A stretch of DNA of 64,000 nucleotides from an uncultured Faecalibacterium sp. (GCA_934501115.1 CAKSTO010000002.1:62001-126000); one strand, 5' to 3'. Positions 48,484 to 58,205 are shown, counted from the first letter of the stretch. Made by a program: numbers and translations. Notes: a model not told the origin generated them from the sequence alone.

Positions 48484-49284
48484 TTACTCGCTGAATTTGA
48501 CGCCCTGAAATGCGTCATCCTCCAGCTCGTCCGGTTTTGCATCAGCAGGAAGAGGATCCAGTTTGAGCTGGGTCTCGTCCTTTGCCCAGAAATCCTCACT
48601 GTTCTCTTCTTCTTTGTCATTTTCGGCAGGATCTTCCGCCTGATCTGCTTCCGTCGCCGGAGCAGCGGCTTCCGCCGTCTCCTGCTCAGAAGTCTGTTTT
48701 TCCGACTCCGGTTCAGCCTCTGCAGCGGGCTGTTCGCCAGCCTTTTCTTCCGTCTCATCCTTCTGGAACTCCGGCAGGTGGCTCAGCGACTCCACATGGT
48801 TGCGGTAGATGTTGAGTACCTCAGATTTGAAACGGCTCACTTCCAGACGAACGCGATCATACTCACGTTCCTCCGCAAGTTTCTTCTCAGTTGCCTCGTT
48901 CTCGATCTCATCCGCACGGTCACTGGCTTTCTGCAGCAGTTCGTTGGCGTCACGGATGATATCATCGCCGCGCAGATTGGCACGGTGGATGATTTCCTCG
49001 GCCTTCTGGTTTGCCTCTCGAATAACGTTTTCACCCATGCGCTGGGCATTGATCAAAGCGCTCTTCAGCATCTCGCCGTCTGCCTCAAAGCTCCTCAGCT
49101 CATCATGGAGCTTCTGGTTTTCGGCGGTCAGATCAGCGATCTGCTTGCGGAGCTGCTCCATCTGTGCATCATCGGTCTGAAGCTGTTCCTCGACTTTATC
49201 CAGAAAACGATCCACATCCTCTGTACGATAGCCGCGGAGGTTTTTTTCAAATTGCACAGAACGGACATCCTGCGGAGTCAGCAT
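48484..49284 (-). CDS. divIVA: DivIVA domain-containing protein
   Basis: Coiled-coil protein of 266 aa that in Gram-positives marks curved membrane at poles and septa. The N-terminal membrane-binding motif VRSVQFEKNLRGYRTEDVD (shown in part) is followed by a coiled coil to about residue 165. The last 95 residues are acidic and Glu/Ala/Pro-rich and look disordered, longer than in Bacillus DivIVA (164 aa). The position between ylmH and ileS is the conserved one. Confidence 0.9.
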   Translation of the reverse strand: MLTPQDVRSVQFEKNLRGYRTEDVDRFLDKVEEQLQTDDAQMEQLRKQIADLTAENQKLHDELRSFEADGEMLKSALINAQRMGENVIREANQKAEEIIHRANLRGDDIIRDANELLQKASDRADEIENEATEKKLAEEREYDRVRLEVSRFKSEVLNIYRNHVESLSHLPEFQKDETEEKAGEQPAAEAEPESEKQTSEQETAEAAAPATEADQAEDPAENDKEEENSEDFWAKDETQLKLDPLPADAKPDELEDDAFQGVKFSE

Positions 49285-49305
49285 AGTAATTTCCTCCCGT
49301 TGCTT

Positions 49306-50124
49306 TTAATATTGAAAGAACTCAATGATCAAACGATCTTTTTTGCTTTTTCCGGGCAGTGCAGTCAGACCGAAGCGTCCCCTGCCCCGCACTGTGAAAA
49401 TATCGCCCTCATATACGGCCGCATGGGGCTTATCTGCAGGCAGATGGTTGATCTCCACCCGGCCTGCCGCGATCAGCTCTGAAGCCTGCCCACGGCTGCA
49501 TCGGAGCATCGCCGACAGAACAGCATCCAGCCGCAGTGAAGACACCGTGGCGCTGCACTTTTCATGCTTCGCAGCAGGAAACGCAGGCACTTCATCCGGT
49601 TCCAGCAGCGTACAGCCTAACTCCGTGCGTCCGGCCTGAAACAGCTCCCGGCAGATCAGCTGCGCTGCCGGCTCCAGCGCAAACACATAGGCTGTGCCCG
49701 GCTGCCCGGCAGGCAGAACGATATCGCCCAGTGCCTCCCGTTTCAGCGCAAGCCCCATCAGGCTGCCCAGATAGTCCTTGTGTGCCGGCAAGGCAGCCCC
49801 TGCCTGCGCACGGCACTGCAGCCGCACGCAGCGGATCGGGCTTTCCGCATAGCTATATTCCGGCTCAATACAGAGCACCCGGCGTTCCGCATCCGGCCAG
49901 CCTCCGTCAAAGCGAAAGCCGCTCTGCACCTCTGCACGTCCAAGAGCTGCACGGGCAAGTGCCTGTTCGCGGTCGCTGAGGAAGCCTGAATAGCGGGCGA
50001 TGTCCCGGGAAAAAGCTGTGCGCGCCAGATCTTCGATATGCCGCATCAGAAAGCGTTCTTCATCATTGCGCGCAGGGATGAACCCGCGCACGGTCTTGGG
50101 GGCAGGATCAGGAGAGCGCGCCAT
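49306..50124 (-). CDS. ylmH: YlmH family S4-domain RNA-binding protein
   Basis: RNA-binding protein of about 272 aa; YlmH/RqcP-like S4 proteins bind 50S-peptidyl-tRNA in ribosome-associated quality control and also affect septation. The C-terminal S4 domain contains LDAVLSAMLRCSRGQASELI (start of it) and VEINHLPADKPHAAVYEGD. The N-terminal region has FLSDREQALARAAL. The ATG at 50124 overlaps the end of sepF by 17 bases; the start is uncertain because no strong ribosome site is seen. Confidence 0.85.
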   Translation of the reverse strand: MARSPDPAPKTVRGFIPARNDEERFLMRHIEDLARTAFSRDIARYSGFLSDREQALARAALGRAEVQSGFRFDGGWPDAERRVLCIEPEYSYAESPIRCVRLQCRAQAGAALPAHKDYLGSLMGLALKREALGDIVLPAGQPGTAYVFALEPAAQLICRELFQAGRTELGCTLLEPDEVPAFPAAKHEKCSATVSSLRLDAVLSAMLRCSRGQASELIAAGRVEINHLPADKPHAAVYEGDIFTVRGRGRFGLTALPGKSKKDRLIIEFFQY

Positions 50125-50572
50125 TGTTCTGCAGCTCATCCATCAGATCATCGCCCATAATGTCCACATTATACGGAGTAATGATAAAGGTGCTGTTGGC
50201 GACACGCTTGATCTGGCCGTTGTTGGCATAGGCCACACCGGACAGGAAATCCACCAGACGGCGGGAGATCTCCTTGCTGGTCGATTCCAGATTCAGCACG
50301 ACCGTGCGCTTACTGTTCAGGTGGTCAGCGATCGTGCTGGCCTCCTCAAAGGTCTCGGGCTTGACCAGAACAACTTTGATCTGGGTCGTTGCATTGATAT
50401 TGACAACCCGGTTCTTTTTACTGCCGGTATCTACAGGCGCATCAATCGCTTCATTTTCACCGTCGTCTGCGCTTCTGTTATTGTTCACCATCTGAGGAGC
50501 ATCGTCGATGTACTCATCGCTGTAGTCATCTTCTTCTCCCATCAGATTTCTGAACTTATCCATAAAAGACAT
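50108..50572 (-). CDS. sepF: Cell division protein SepF
   Basis: FtsZ membrane anchor of 154 aa. The amphipathic N-terminal helix MSFMDKFRNLMG binds membrane, an acidic linker follows, and the SepF fold covers residues 60-145 (VVLVKPETFEEASTIADHL in part, SRRLVDFLSGVAYA). The ATG at 50572 has GGAG nine bases before it. The yggS/ylmE and ylmG genes that usually flank sepF are absent. Confidence 0.93.
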   Translation of the reverse strand: MSFMDKFRNLMGEEDDYSDEYIDDAPQMVNNNRSADDGENEAIDAPVDTGSKKNRVVNINATTQIKVVLVKPETFEEASTIADHLNSKRTVVLNLESTSKEISRRLVDFLSGVAYANNGQIKRVANSTFIITPYNVDIMGDDLMDELQNNGALS

Positions 50573-50646
50573 AAAATCTGCTCCTTTCATTCAGGCAGCT
50601 CCTGCCGCCCGGCACGCTTTGCAAAAGAATGCAAATAGCTTCTCTT

Positions 50647-50675
50647 ATTATCGGTTTTTTTATCGCGGATGTCAA
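50647..50675 (-). promoter_or_regulatory. Predicted strong sigma-A promoter for the sepF operon
   Basis: Minus-strand TTGACA (50675-50670), 17-bp spacer, GATAAT (50652-50647), 75 bases before sepF and just past the HlyD-like stop. It should drive sepF-ylmH-divIVA-ileS. Confidence 0.75.
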
Positions 50676-50683
50676 GTCAATAA

Positions 50684-51997
50684 CTACAAAAGCTTCCCAT
50701 CACACAAATTTTGTCCGGAAACAATAATCTCGTCATATAGGCTTACCTGACTGACAGAGCCTTCTGTCCCGCTGGGGAGAACAAGGGTATATTCCCCCTC
50801 TGTGATCCGCGGATGTGCGTCGTCCACAGGGTCGATGCGGCGGAAGCTGGCGATGTTGCCATATTTGACATAGACGCCCGGAATATAGTTTTCGCCCTGT
50901 CCCTCTGCCTCGGTGCCGTCCTCCTTTAGATAATGGATGGCTTCTGTGGGCACCAGCAGGCCGGTATCTTCCCCGAGAGTGATCTGTGCCGCCGCCTTAT
51001 TCAGACACAGCACATCGCCGTTTATGGAATTGCAGGTCAGAACAAATTGTGCAAGGCCGCTTTCTGCGTCAATGTTTACCCGGGTGACGGAAGCCTTGAG
51101 TGATTTTTCCACCTGACCGGGGAAGCTGATCCGCACCGAAGCGCGGCGTGGTTTGCCGTCGCTGCCCAGAAGTTTTTCGCCTTCCTCAGCAGAACATACG
51201 CCCACATACTGCCAGGTAAAACCGGCTACGATCTTTCCGGCGCAGCCATCCAGCGTCACAACAGGATCTGATGCCAGATAGCCCTGCAGCTCCGGCGCGC
51301 TGAGTGCGAGGATATCCTCTGCACCGGCATTGAGCCGCGCTGTGCTGGAGGCCCGTACAAAATAACCGGTCTCCGGAGCCGCGATCTGCGCCGGATTGCC
51401 CAGCTGTGTCTGCACAGTCTGTGCCTGCTGAGCCAAAGCGGTGATCTGATCCGTGAAATTTGCAGCATCGCCCGTTACGACCCAGAGCTTGTTCTGTGCC
51501 AGAAGATAGGCGTTTTCGTCATCACCAACGGACTCATAATCGCCGTCATCCAGCGTGTCCAGAAGGTCATAAACGGCGGAGGAGCGTTCTTTCAGAAGCA
51601 TATCCAGCTGCAGCGCAGAGGTGTTCTGAGATTTCTGCAGCAGACCGATCTGATCTGTCAGCTGGGTCAGCTGCTGGCGAAGAACTGCCTGCGAGGCGTC
51701 ACTGTAGATCTCCGCCACTGCCGTACCCGCCGAGACGCGCTCGCCGTCGGCAGCGAGATATCCCATCGTGCCGCTGCCGGCGATGTAACTTTCGTCAAAC
51801 AGCAGCACGCCGTCAGCAGCAATGGTATCTGAAACGGTAGCCGGAAGAGCCGTTTCATAAACGTTCTGTGGAAACAGAACATGCAGCGCCTGATACCCCA
51901 CATATCCTGCTGCTGCAATCAAAAATGCGATCAGAACCCCTGCCAGCACGGTCAATGCTCCGTACCCGCGGTGTTCCCCCTGCGTGTTATCCGGCAT
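50684..51997 (-). CDS. HlyD-like membrane fusion protein
   Basis: Protein of about 437 aa with an N-terminal membrane segment (about residues 10-35, LTVLAGVLIAFLIAAAGYVG), a biotinyl-lipoyl-like hairpin (DGERVSAGTAVAEIYSDASQ in part), a coiled coil around residue 110 and a C-terminal beta-rich region. It resembles the HlyD-type proteins encoded next to sepF in many clostridia. No transporter partner is nearby and the role is unknown; an envelope role near the divisome is a guess from context. The ATG at 51997 is preferred; a GTG at 52006 overlaps the miaA stop. Confidence 0.75.
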   Translation of the reverse strand: MPDNTQGEHRGYGALTVLAGVLIAFLIAAAGYVGYQALHVLFPQNVYETALPATVSDTIAADGVLLFDESYIAGSGTMGYLAADGERVSAGTAVAEIYSDASQAVLRQQLTQLTDQIGLLQKSQNTSALQLDMLLKERSSAVYDLLDTLDDGDYESVGDDENAYLLAQNKLWVVTGDAANFTDQITALAQQAQTVQTQLGNPAQIAAPETGYFVRASSTARLNAGAEDILALSAPELQGYLASDPVVTLDGCAGKIVAGFTWQYVGVCSAEEGEKLLGSDGKPRRASVRISFPGQVEKSLKASVTRVNIDAESGLAQFVLTCNSINGDVLCLNKAAAQITLGEDTGLLVPTEAIHYLKEDGTEAEGQGENYIPGVYVKYGNIASFRRIDPVDDAHPRITEGEYTLVLPSGTEGSVSQVSLYDEIIVSGQNLCDGKLL

Positions 51998-52002
51998 ATC
52001 GA

Positions 52003-52947
52003 TCACCCTTTCGATAGAAATTCGTCTGTCTTGCAGATCGCGGTCTGTGCCATATCCGGCGCACCGGCATCCAGCCAGACCACACCGTCCATGTGACGGA
52101 ACCAGGTCAGCTGGCGCTTTGCATAATTGCGGGAAACCTGTTTGAGTTTGTCAGTGCAGCGATCCAGCGCGGCCGTGCCCTCAAAATACGGAAAGAATTC
52201 CTTGTACCCGATGGCCTGCGCCGCCGTGCGGAAGCGCAGGCGGTTCTGCCAGACGACCTGCGCTTCCTTCAGCAGGCCGGCTTCCAGCATTTTGTCCACC
52301 CGCCGGTCAATGCGGCGGTAAAGCTCCGCACGGTCGGGGAAGTCCAGCCCCAGCACAAGGCTGCGGTAGGGACGCTCCGGTGGAAGGGAGTCCGCCCGCT
52401 GTTCACTGAGTTTTTTGCCCGTGGCACGGTAGTGTTCCAGCGCCCGCAGAACACGCACCAGATTGTTCGGGTGAATGGCTGCGGCGGCTTCCGGATCCGC
52501 CTGTTTCAGTTCATCGTACATGGCGGCTCCGCCTTTTTCAGCCAGTTCAGCCGCCAACTGCTCCCGCAGCCCGACAGGAGCCTTTTCTTCGGTGAAGCGG
52601 ACGCCGTACAAAAAGCTCTGCACGTACAAACCGGTGCCGCCCACAAGGATCGGAAGATTTCCGCGGGCAGAGATCTCCTGTTCCAGTTTCCCGGCCATTG
52701 CAGTAAAATCCGCTACGCTGAAGCTGATGTCCGGTGTAAGGATGTCCACCCCATGGTGCGGGATGCCGCAGGTCTCCTCCGGGGTCACCTTCGCCGTACC
52801 GATGTCCAACCCTTCATAGATCTGCATGGAGTCGCAGCTGATGACCTCCCCGGAAAAATGTTTTGCCAGCGTCACGCCAAGAGCGGTTTTTCCGGTAGCG
52901 GTAGGGCCGACCACCGCCACAACAGAGTGCTTACACGATGCGTCCAA
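52003..52947 (-). CDS. miaA: tRNA dimethylallyltransferase
   Basis: Adds the dimethylallyl group to A37 of tRNAs reading UNN codons; MiaB, also in this operon region, then methylthiolates it. The 314-aa protein has Walker A GPTATGKTALGVTL, SCDSMQIYEGLDIGTAK and the C-terminal KRQLTWFRH. The listed start is TTG and overlaps the end of mutL by 17 bases; the start is somewhat uncertain because the GGAG site is about 12 bases away. Confidence 0.93.
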   Translation of the reverse strand: MDASCKHSVVAVVGPTATGKTALGVTLAKHFSGEVISCDSMQIYEGLDIGTAKVTPEETCGIPHHGVDILTPDISFSVADFTAMAGKLEQEISARGNLPILVGGTGLYVQSFLYGVRFTEEKAPVGLREQLAAELAEKGGAAMYDELKQADPEAAAAIHPNNLVRVLRALEHYRATGKKLSEQRADSLPPERPYRSLVLGLDFPDRAELYRRIDRRVDKMLEAGLLKEAQVVWQNRLRFRTAAQAIGYKEFFPYFEGTAALDRCTDKLKQVSRNYAKRQLTWFRHMDGVVWLDAGAPDMAQTAICKTDEFLSKG

Positions 52948-55033
52948 ACTGCTTTTCCAGCTCCTTTCGAGTCAATTTCAATACACAGGGCCGCCCATGC
53001 GGGCAGAACGGCGGCACCTCGCCGGAAAGGATCTTTTCAGCAAGCGCCATCAGCTCCTGCGGAGAGGACTTATCACCAGCCTTGATCGCCGCACGGCAGG
53101 AAATGGAATGCAGAACCCATTCGGTATGCTCATTCAGCGCGTCACGCCCGCCTTTGAGCAGCTTATCGGCGATCTCTATCAGCAGACTCTCCGCATTTTC
53201 CGGTTCGACGTCCGCCGGAACCGCCCGCAGCACCACGGTATTTCCGCCAAAGTCTGCGATCTCAAGACCTGCGTTTTCCAGCAGAGGAACATTATCCATC
53301 AATGCCTGTTTTTCTTCAGCCGACAGATCGATCGCAGTCGACTCCAGCAGCATCTGACTGGGCACGTTGCCATAGTTGGCGGCCAGTTTTTCAAACAGCT
53401 GACGTTCATGGGCGGCATGCTTGTCGATCAGGCACAGCTCGTCGCCCCGTTCTGCGAGGATGTAAGTCTTGAACACCTCTCCCACGTAATGCAGCGGCTC
53501 CGGCTGGCCGGCGGAAGGATCAAAATTCAGCTGTTCCGGCTCCGCCGTCAGCTCTTGCGCTGCCTCCGGGGCAGCGGATCCCTGCACAGGGCATCCGGGC
53601 TGGGGGGCAGGGGTCGGATCCCATGCTGCCATGTGATCTCGTTCTGCCTGAACTTTTGTTTCACCAAGCTCCGGTTCCACATCCAGCTGTGCCTCGCTGG
53701 CAGCTGTACGGAACGTCTCTGCCGTGTCGCCCGGATCAGATGCAGGACTGTGCAGCGTCACGACAGGAGCCAGAATGCACTCTGTCGTCTCGCTGTCTTT
53801 CCAGCGCGGCAAAGCGGATGCCTGCGCTTTTTCATGTACTGTTGACGGAGCTGCATCCGGCATCGGCTGTTTTACCGGTTCCCGTCGATTCTCCGGCAGG
53901 CTCCCAGGGTCTGCCTGACCCGAAATAATGGCGGAAAGGCCCGTAAAGTTGCTTTGCTTTACATCTTTTTCAATCGCATCTTCGTTTGTTTTATCGTTTC
54001 TGTCTTTTTTGCCCGCATCAAAGGTGAAGCATCGTTCGCCTGTTCCGGGCTGAGCCAGCGCCAGCTTGACAGCATGATAGACCACATCAAACACATCGTT
54101 TTCCCGGGCAAAACGCGCTTCGATCTTGGCCGGGTGGACGTTGACATCCACGAGGTCTGCCGGCATCTCCAGAAGCAGGACACCCCCGGGGAATTTTCCC
54201 TGCATCATCGTGCCCTTGAACGCCATCTCCATGCCGGCCATCATCGTGCGGTTGCGGACATAGCGGCCGTTGATGTAGAAATGCTGCATGCTTCGACTGG
54301 CGCGGCAGCTTTTGGGCGGCGTGATGAGCCCCGTGATGCGATACACGCCCTCCTGATTTTCCAACTCGATCAGATCACGGCTGAACTCACGCCCCAGCAC
54401 TGCATAGACCGCACCCCGCAGCTGGCCGTCGCCCGGGGTAACATACTGCAGTTTGCCTTCCCGGATAAACTTGACACTTACCTCCGGGTGACTGAGCGCA
54501 ACATGGGCAACCGTATCCGAGACAAAGGTGCCCTCGGAAGCATCTTTTTTCAAAAACTTCATGCGGGCGGGGGTGTTATAAAACAAATCCTTCACCCGGA
54601 TGGTAGTGCCTACCGCACGGGCTCCCGGTTCCCGCGAGATCTCTTCCCCGCCCTCGATCCGGTAGACTGTGGCAAACTCATCTGCCTCCGTACGGGTAGT
54701 CAGTTCTACACGCGCGACACTGGCTATGGAGGCCAGTGCCTCGCCGCGGAATCCCAGCGTATGGATACTAACCAGATCCTCCGGTGTCAGGATCTTGCTG
54801 GTCGCATGGCGGATAAACGCCGTGGAGATGTACTCTGCCTCGATGCCTGTGCCGTTGTCGCTGATCTCAATCAGCTTTACGCCGCCGGACTCAATGCTGA
54901 CGGTCACCTGCTTAGCTCCGGCATCGATCGAGTTTTCCAGAAGCTCTTTGACGACCGACGCCGGGCGCTCCACCACCTCACCGGCTGCAATCAGCTCAGC
55001 GGTGTGTTTGTCCAGAACATGGATCACTGCCAT
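52931..55033 (-). CDS. mutL: DNA mismatch repair protein MutL
   Basis: GHKL ATPase of 700 aa that couples MutS to strand removal. The N-terminal domain shows ELLENSIDAGAKQV, SDNGTGIE and TLGFRGEALASI. A disordered linker of about 140 residues (around 360-500) is rich in Ala, Pro and Glu. The C-terminal domain has IDKHAAHERQLFE, a close form of the DQHA(x)2E(x)4E endonuclease motif, and CPHGRPCVL, so this MutL should nick DNA, as expected where MutH is absent. It follows mutS by 40 bases. Confidence 0.95.
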   Translation of the reverse strand: MAVIHVLDKHTAELIAAGEVVERPASVVKELLENSIDAGAKQVTVSIESGGVKLIEISDNGTGIEAEYISTAFIRHATSKILTPEDLVSIHTLGFRGEALASIASVARVELTTRTEADEFATVYRIEGGEEISREPGARAVGTTIRVKDLFYNTPARMKFLKKDASEGTFVSDTVAHVALSHPEVSVKFIREGKLQYVTPGDGQLRGAVYAVLGREFSRDLIELENQEGVYRITGLITPPKSCRASRSMQHFYINGRYVRNRTMMAGMEMAFKGTMMQGKFPGGVLLLEMPADLVDVNVHPAKIEARFARENDVFDVVYHAVKLALAQPGTGERCFTFDAGKKDRNDKTNEDAIEKDVKQSNFTGLSAIISGQADPGSLPENRREPVKQPMPDAAPSTVHEKAQASALPRWKDSETTECILAPVVTLHSPASDPGDTAETFRTAASEAQLDVEPELGETKVQAERDHMAAWDPTPAPQPGCPVQGSAAPEAAQELTAEPEQLNFDPSAGQPEPLHYVGEVFKTYILAERGDELCLIDKHAAHERQLFEKLAANYGNVPSQMLLESTAIDLSAEEKQALMDNVPLLENAGLEIADFGGNTVVLRAVPADVEPENAESLLIEIADKLLKGGRDALNEHTEWVLHSISCRAAIKAGDKSSPQELMALAEKILSGEVPPFCPHGRPCVLKLTRKELEKQFGRIV

Positions 55034-55073
55034 GGTGTTTTCCTCCTTATGGTTTGGTTTCGTGCAGCCCGTT

Positions 55074-57689
55074 TCAGCCGTTCAGGCTGCCCTTCAGGGT
55101 CTTTTTCAGCTCGTAGAGGAAGTTCAACGCTTCGATGGGCGTCAGCGTTTCCACATCCAGTGCCTCCAGCTTCTCCATCATTTCACTTGGCACGGCGGGA
55201 GAATTGTACTCCTGCAGAGCATCAAAATCCATCTGCTCCACCTTGTTTTTCGGAGCTGCGGCTTCCAGTGTGCGCAGAACTTCGTGGGCACGGCGGGTGA
55301 CGCTGCCGGGCAGACCAGCCAGCTTTGCCACCTCGATGCCGTAGCTGTCGTCCGCCGGGCCGCGGATGATCCGCCGCAGAAATGTGATGTCCTCTCCACG
55401 TTTTTTCACTGCAATATTGTAGTTTTTCACGCCTTCAAGGGCACCCTCCAGCTCGGTCAGCTCGTGGTAGTGAGTAGCGAACAGGGTCTTACAGCCCAGC
55501 CCTTTGGCTGGATCGGAGATGTGCTCCACTACTGCCCGGGCAATGCTCATCCCATCAAAGGTCGAGGTTCCGCGGCCGATCTCATCCAGCACCACAAGGC
55601 TCTTGGGGGTGGCATTTTTCAGGATCTCTGACACCTCAGTCATCTCTACCATGAAGGTAGACTGCCCCGCAGACAAGTCATCCGATGCGCCGATCCGAGT
55701 GAAAATGGCGTCCACCACACCCACGTGGCAGCTTCCGGCCGGAACGAAGGAGCCGATCTGTGCCATCAGCGCGATCAATGCGTTTTGACGCATATACGTA
55801 GATTTTCCGGCCATGTTTGGGCCGGTGATAATCAGGCACCGGTCGGAAGTGCAGTTGAGCGTGGTATCGTTCGGCACAAACAGACTGCCTTTGAGCATTT
55901 GCTCCACCACGGGATGACGCCCCTCAGTGATGGTCAGCTCATCACTGTCATCCACAACAGGGCGGCAATAGTTATTCTCCGCCGCTACCTGCGCCAGCGC
56001 CGTGAGTACATCCAGCTGTGCCACTGCATTCGCCGTGCACTGGATGCGATCCAGCTGCGCGCCGATGCTTTCCAGCAGTTCATCGAACAGGCGGCGCTCC
56101 AGCGTGATCAGCCGTTCGTGTGCACCCAGGATTTTACTTTCAAGCTCTTTGAGCTCCTGCGTGATGTAGCGTTCGCCGCTGGTCAGCGTCTGCTTGCGGA
56201 TGTAGGTTTCCGGCACCTGCGCCTTGTAGGAGTTGCTGACCTCGATATAGTAGCCAAATACATGGTTATAGCCGATCTTCAGTTTTGGGATCCCGGTCTC
56301 CTGCCGCAGACGGGCTTCCAGCTGCGCCAGCACGCCCTTGGTATTGTCGCGGATCGAGCGCAGCTCATCCACCTCGGCATGGTAGCCTTTGGCGATGACG
56401 CCGCCGTCTTTGAGCGTAGAAGGTGCCTCGGGATCGATCGCCGCATAAATACGGGCTTTGATCTCTTCCAACGGGTCGATCTGAGCAGCCAGCTCGGTCA
56501 GCTCCTGACAATTGCAGGCTTCTGCCTGCCTGCGCAGATTTGGCAGACGGTCGCAGGTCTGCGCCAGCGTATAGATCTCTTTCGGGGTCGCAGAGCCGTA
56601 GACCGTGCGGGTCATCAAACGCTCGATATCAGAGATGTAGTGCAGCTCCTCCGTCAGGTCGCCCCGCGCCATGGTCTGCTTCACAAGGCTTTCCACTGCG
56701 TTGAGCCGGTGGTTGATGAGCTCACTGGAGATCAGTGGCTGCTCGATCCAGCCGCGGAGCATCCGCTTGCCCATCGAAGTACAGGTCTTGTCCAGCACCC
56801 AGAGCAGCGTGCCCCGCTTCTCGCGCCCGCGCAGGGTCTCGGTCAGTTCCAGATTCGCCCGTGTCACCGGCGAAAGCCGCATAAACTGCGTCTTATTATA
56901 AGCAATGACCGTCTTCAGGCGCTCCACGCCCTTGATCTGTGTATCGTGGAGATATTCCAGCAGCGCCGCCATGGAAAAGCGCACAAGACCATCTTCCGCG
57001 ATCCCGGTGCTCTGAGCCCAGCTGCGTCCGAACTGCGTTTCCAGTGCAGCGGTCACAAGACCCGGAGCGTAGCGCTCCTCCTCTACGAGCTCCACAGAAC
57101 AGGTCATATTCTTTTTGATGTAGGCTGTTACCTCGCGGCAATCCAGCAAACCGGGGTTCATCAGCACTTCGCTTGGGTGGTAGCGGCACAGCTCCGTAAT
57201 GACCGCCTGTGCGATCTTATCTGCGCTCAGCTCTGTGATATGCGCTGTTCCCGTCGAGACATCCGCAAAGCACAGACCTGCCTTTTTTCCCTTCAGGTAG
57301 ATGCTCGCGATGTAGTTGTTACGGTCATCCTGCAGCATGCTGCTCTCGATGACCGTACCGGGTGTGACTACTCGGATAATATCGCGCTTGACAAGCCCTT
57401 TCGCTTTGGCGGGGTCTTCCACCTGTTCACAGATCGCCACTTTGTAGCCCTTGGCAATGAGCCGCGCCACATAGCCCTCGTAGCTGTGAAACGGCACGCC
57501 GCACATGGGCGCACGCTCCTCCAGACCGCATTGCTTGCCCGTCAGGGTCAGATCCAGCTCTCTGGACGCTGTGATGGCGTCGTCAAAGAACATCTCGTAA
57601 AAGTCACCGATGCGGTAAAAGAGAATCTCGTCCTTGTGTTGATTTTTGATTTCCAGATATTGCTGCATCATGGGCGACAGCTCTGCCAT
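55074..57689 (-). CDS. mutS: DNA mismatch repair protein MutS
   Basis: Mismatch-binding ATPase of 871 aa. The N-terminal mismatch-reading loop is intact (FYRIGDFYEMFFDDA with the Phe-x-Glu), followed by connector, lever and clamp domains and the ATPase with Walker A GPNMAGKSTYMRQ and Walker B LVVLDEIGRGTSTFDG. The ATG at 57689 has GAGGG six bases upstream; a 20-residue extension in the same frame is not supported. It forms mutS-mutL-miaA with short gaps. Confidence 0.96.
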   Translation of the reverse strand: MAELSPMMQQYLEIKNQHKDEILFYRIGDFYEMFFDDAITASRELDLTLTGKQCGLEERAPMCGVPFHSYEGYVARLIAKGYKVAICEQVEDPAKAKGLVKRDIIRVVTPGTVIESSMLQDDRNNYIASIYLKGKKAGLCFADVSTGTAHITELSADKIAQAVITELCRYHPSEVLMNPGLLDCREVTAYIKKNMTCSVELVEEERYAPGLVTAALETQFGRSWAQSTGIAEDGLVRFSMAALLEYLHDTQIKGVERLKTVIAYNKTQFMRLSPVTRANLELTETLRGREKRGTLLWVLDKTCTSMGKRMLRGWIEQPLISSELINHRLNAVESLVKQTMARGDLTEELHYISDIERLMTRTVYGSATPKEIYTLAQTCDRLPNLRRQAEACNCQELTELAAQIDPLEEIKARIYAAIDPEAPSTLKDGGVIAKGYHAEVDELRSIRDNTKGVLAQLEARLRQETGIPKLKIGYNHVFGYYIEVSNSYKAQVPETYIRKQTLTSGERYITQELKELESKILGAHERLITLERRLFDELLESIGAQLDRIQCTANAVAQLDVLTALAQVAAENNYCRPVVDDSDELTITEGRHPVVEQMLKGSLFVPNDTTLNCTSDRCLIITGPNMAGKSTYMRQNALIALMAQIGSFVPAGSCHVGVVDAIFTRIGASDDLSAGQSTFMVEMTEVSEILKNATPKSLVVLDEIGRGTSTFDGMSIARAVVEHISDPAKGLGCKTLFATHYHELTELEGALEGVKNYNIAVKKRGEDITFLRRIIRGPADDSYGIEVAKLAGLPGSVTRRAHEVLRTLEAAAPKNKVEQMDFDALQEYNSPAVPSEMMEKLEALDVETLTPIEALNFLYELKKTLKGSLNG

Positions 57690-57747
57690 GGTTTCCCTCT
57701 CTCCCGTTCTATGCATAAGTTTGCGGCTTGTAACCGCTGCGGCAAAC

Positions 57748-57780
57748 AAAACGCGGTCTGTTCAGAACAGCCGCGTTTTG
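57748..57780 (-). terminator. Terminator after the RicA-like gene
   Basis: Hairpin with ACGCGG.CTGTTC paired to GAACAG.CCGCGT and AAAA/TTTT flanks on both strands, lying 18 bases past the ricA-like stop. Confidence 0.75.
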
Positions 57781-57797
57781 CAGAAAAGGTTGTTTGC

Positions 57798-58205
57798 TTA
57801 ATGGCAGCCGCCGCAGGTGGAGCAGCTGCCCGTGCAGGATGCTGAAGGCTCTTCCACAGTCATAGGATCCCCGCCGTTCATTGCGGTGTTGATGATGGCA
57901 TCAATATAGTTGACGAGGTTCTCGCACTCACGCTTTGCCTCATTGTAAGCCACCATGCCCTCGTTGCCCATGATCTGGCCGTACAGGCTGTTCACCTTCT
58001 CGTTGAGCTCAGCGATGCGGGCGTCGTTGCGCTCGGTCTTGCCGATCTCGTTGTTCAGATCCATGCGGGCGAGGTTGAACTCCCCGATCAGGTTCTGCAG
58101 CTCTTCGTCCTTATCGTTGGCCTTACGTGCCTGATCCAGAATGAGGTAGCGGCTATCGGTCTGCAGCGCAACGGCTGCGCGCTTGAAAAGATCAATGCAA
58201 TCCAT
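57798..58205 (-). CDS. RicA/YmcA-YlbF family protein with Cys-rich tail
   Basis: Helical protein of 135 aa of the YlbF/YmcA family. In Bacillus RicA, RicF and RicT form an Fe-S complex that promotes RNase Y processing, biofilm formation, competence and sporulation. The gene lies between miaB and mutS, the place of ymcA in Bacillus (miaB-ymcA-cotE-mutS), which favours RicA. The C-terminus ends CTGSCSTCGGCH, four Cys and a His suited to binding a cluster or metal. The ATG at 58205 has GGAG ten bases upstream. Confidence 0.82.
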   Translation of the reverse strand: MDCIDLFKRAAVALQTDSRYLILDQARKANDKDEELQNLIGEFNLARMDLNNEIGKTERNDARIAELNEKVNSLYGQIMGNEGMVAYNEAKRECENLVNYIDAIINTAMNGGDPMTVEEPSASCTGSCSTCGGCH

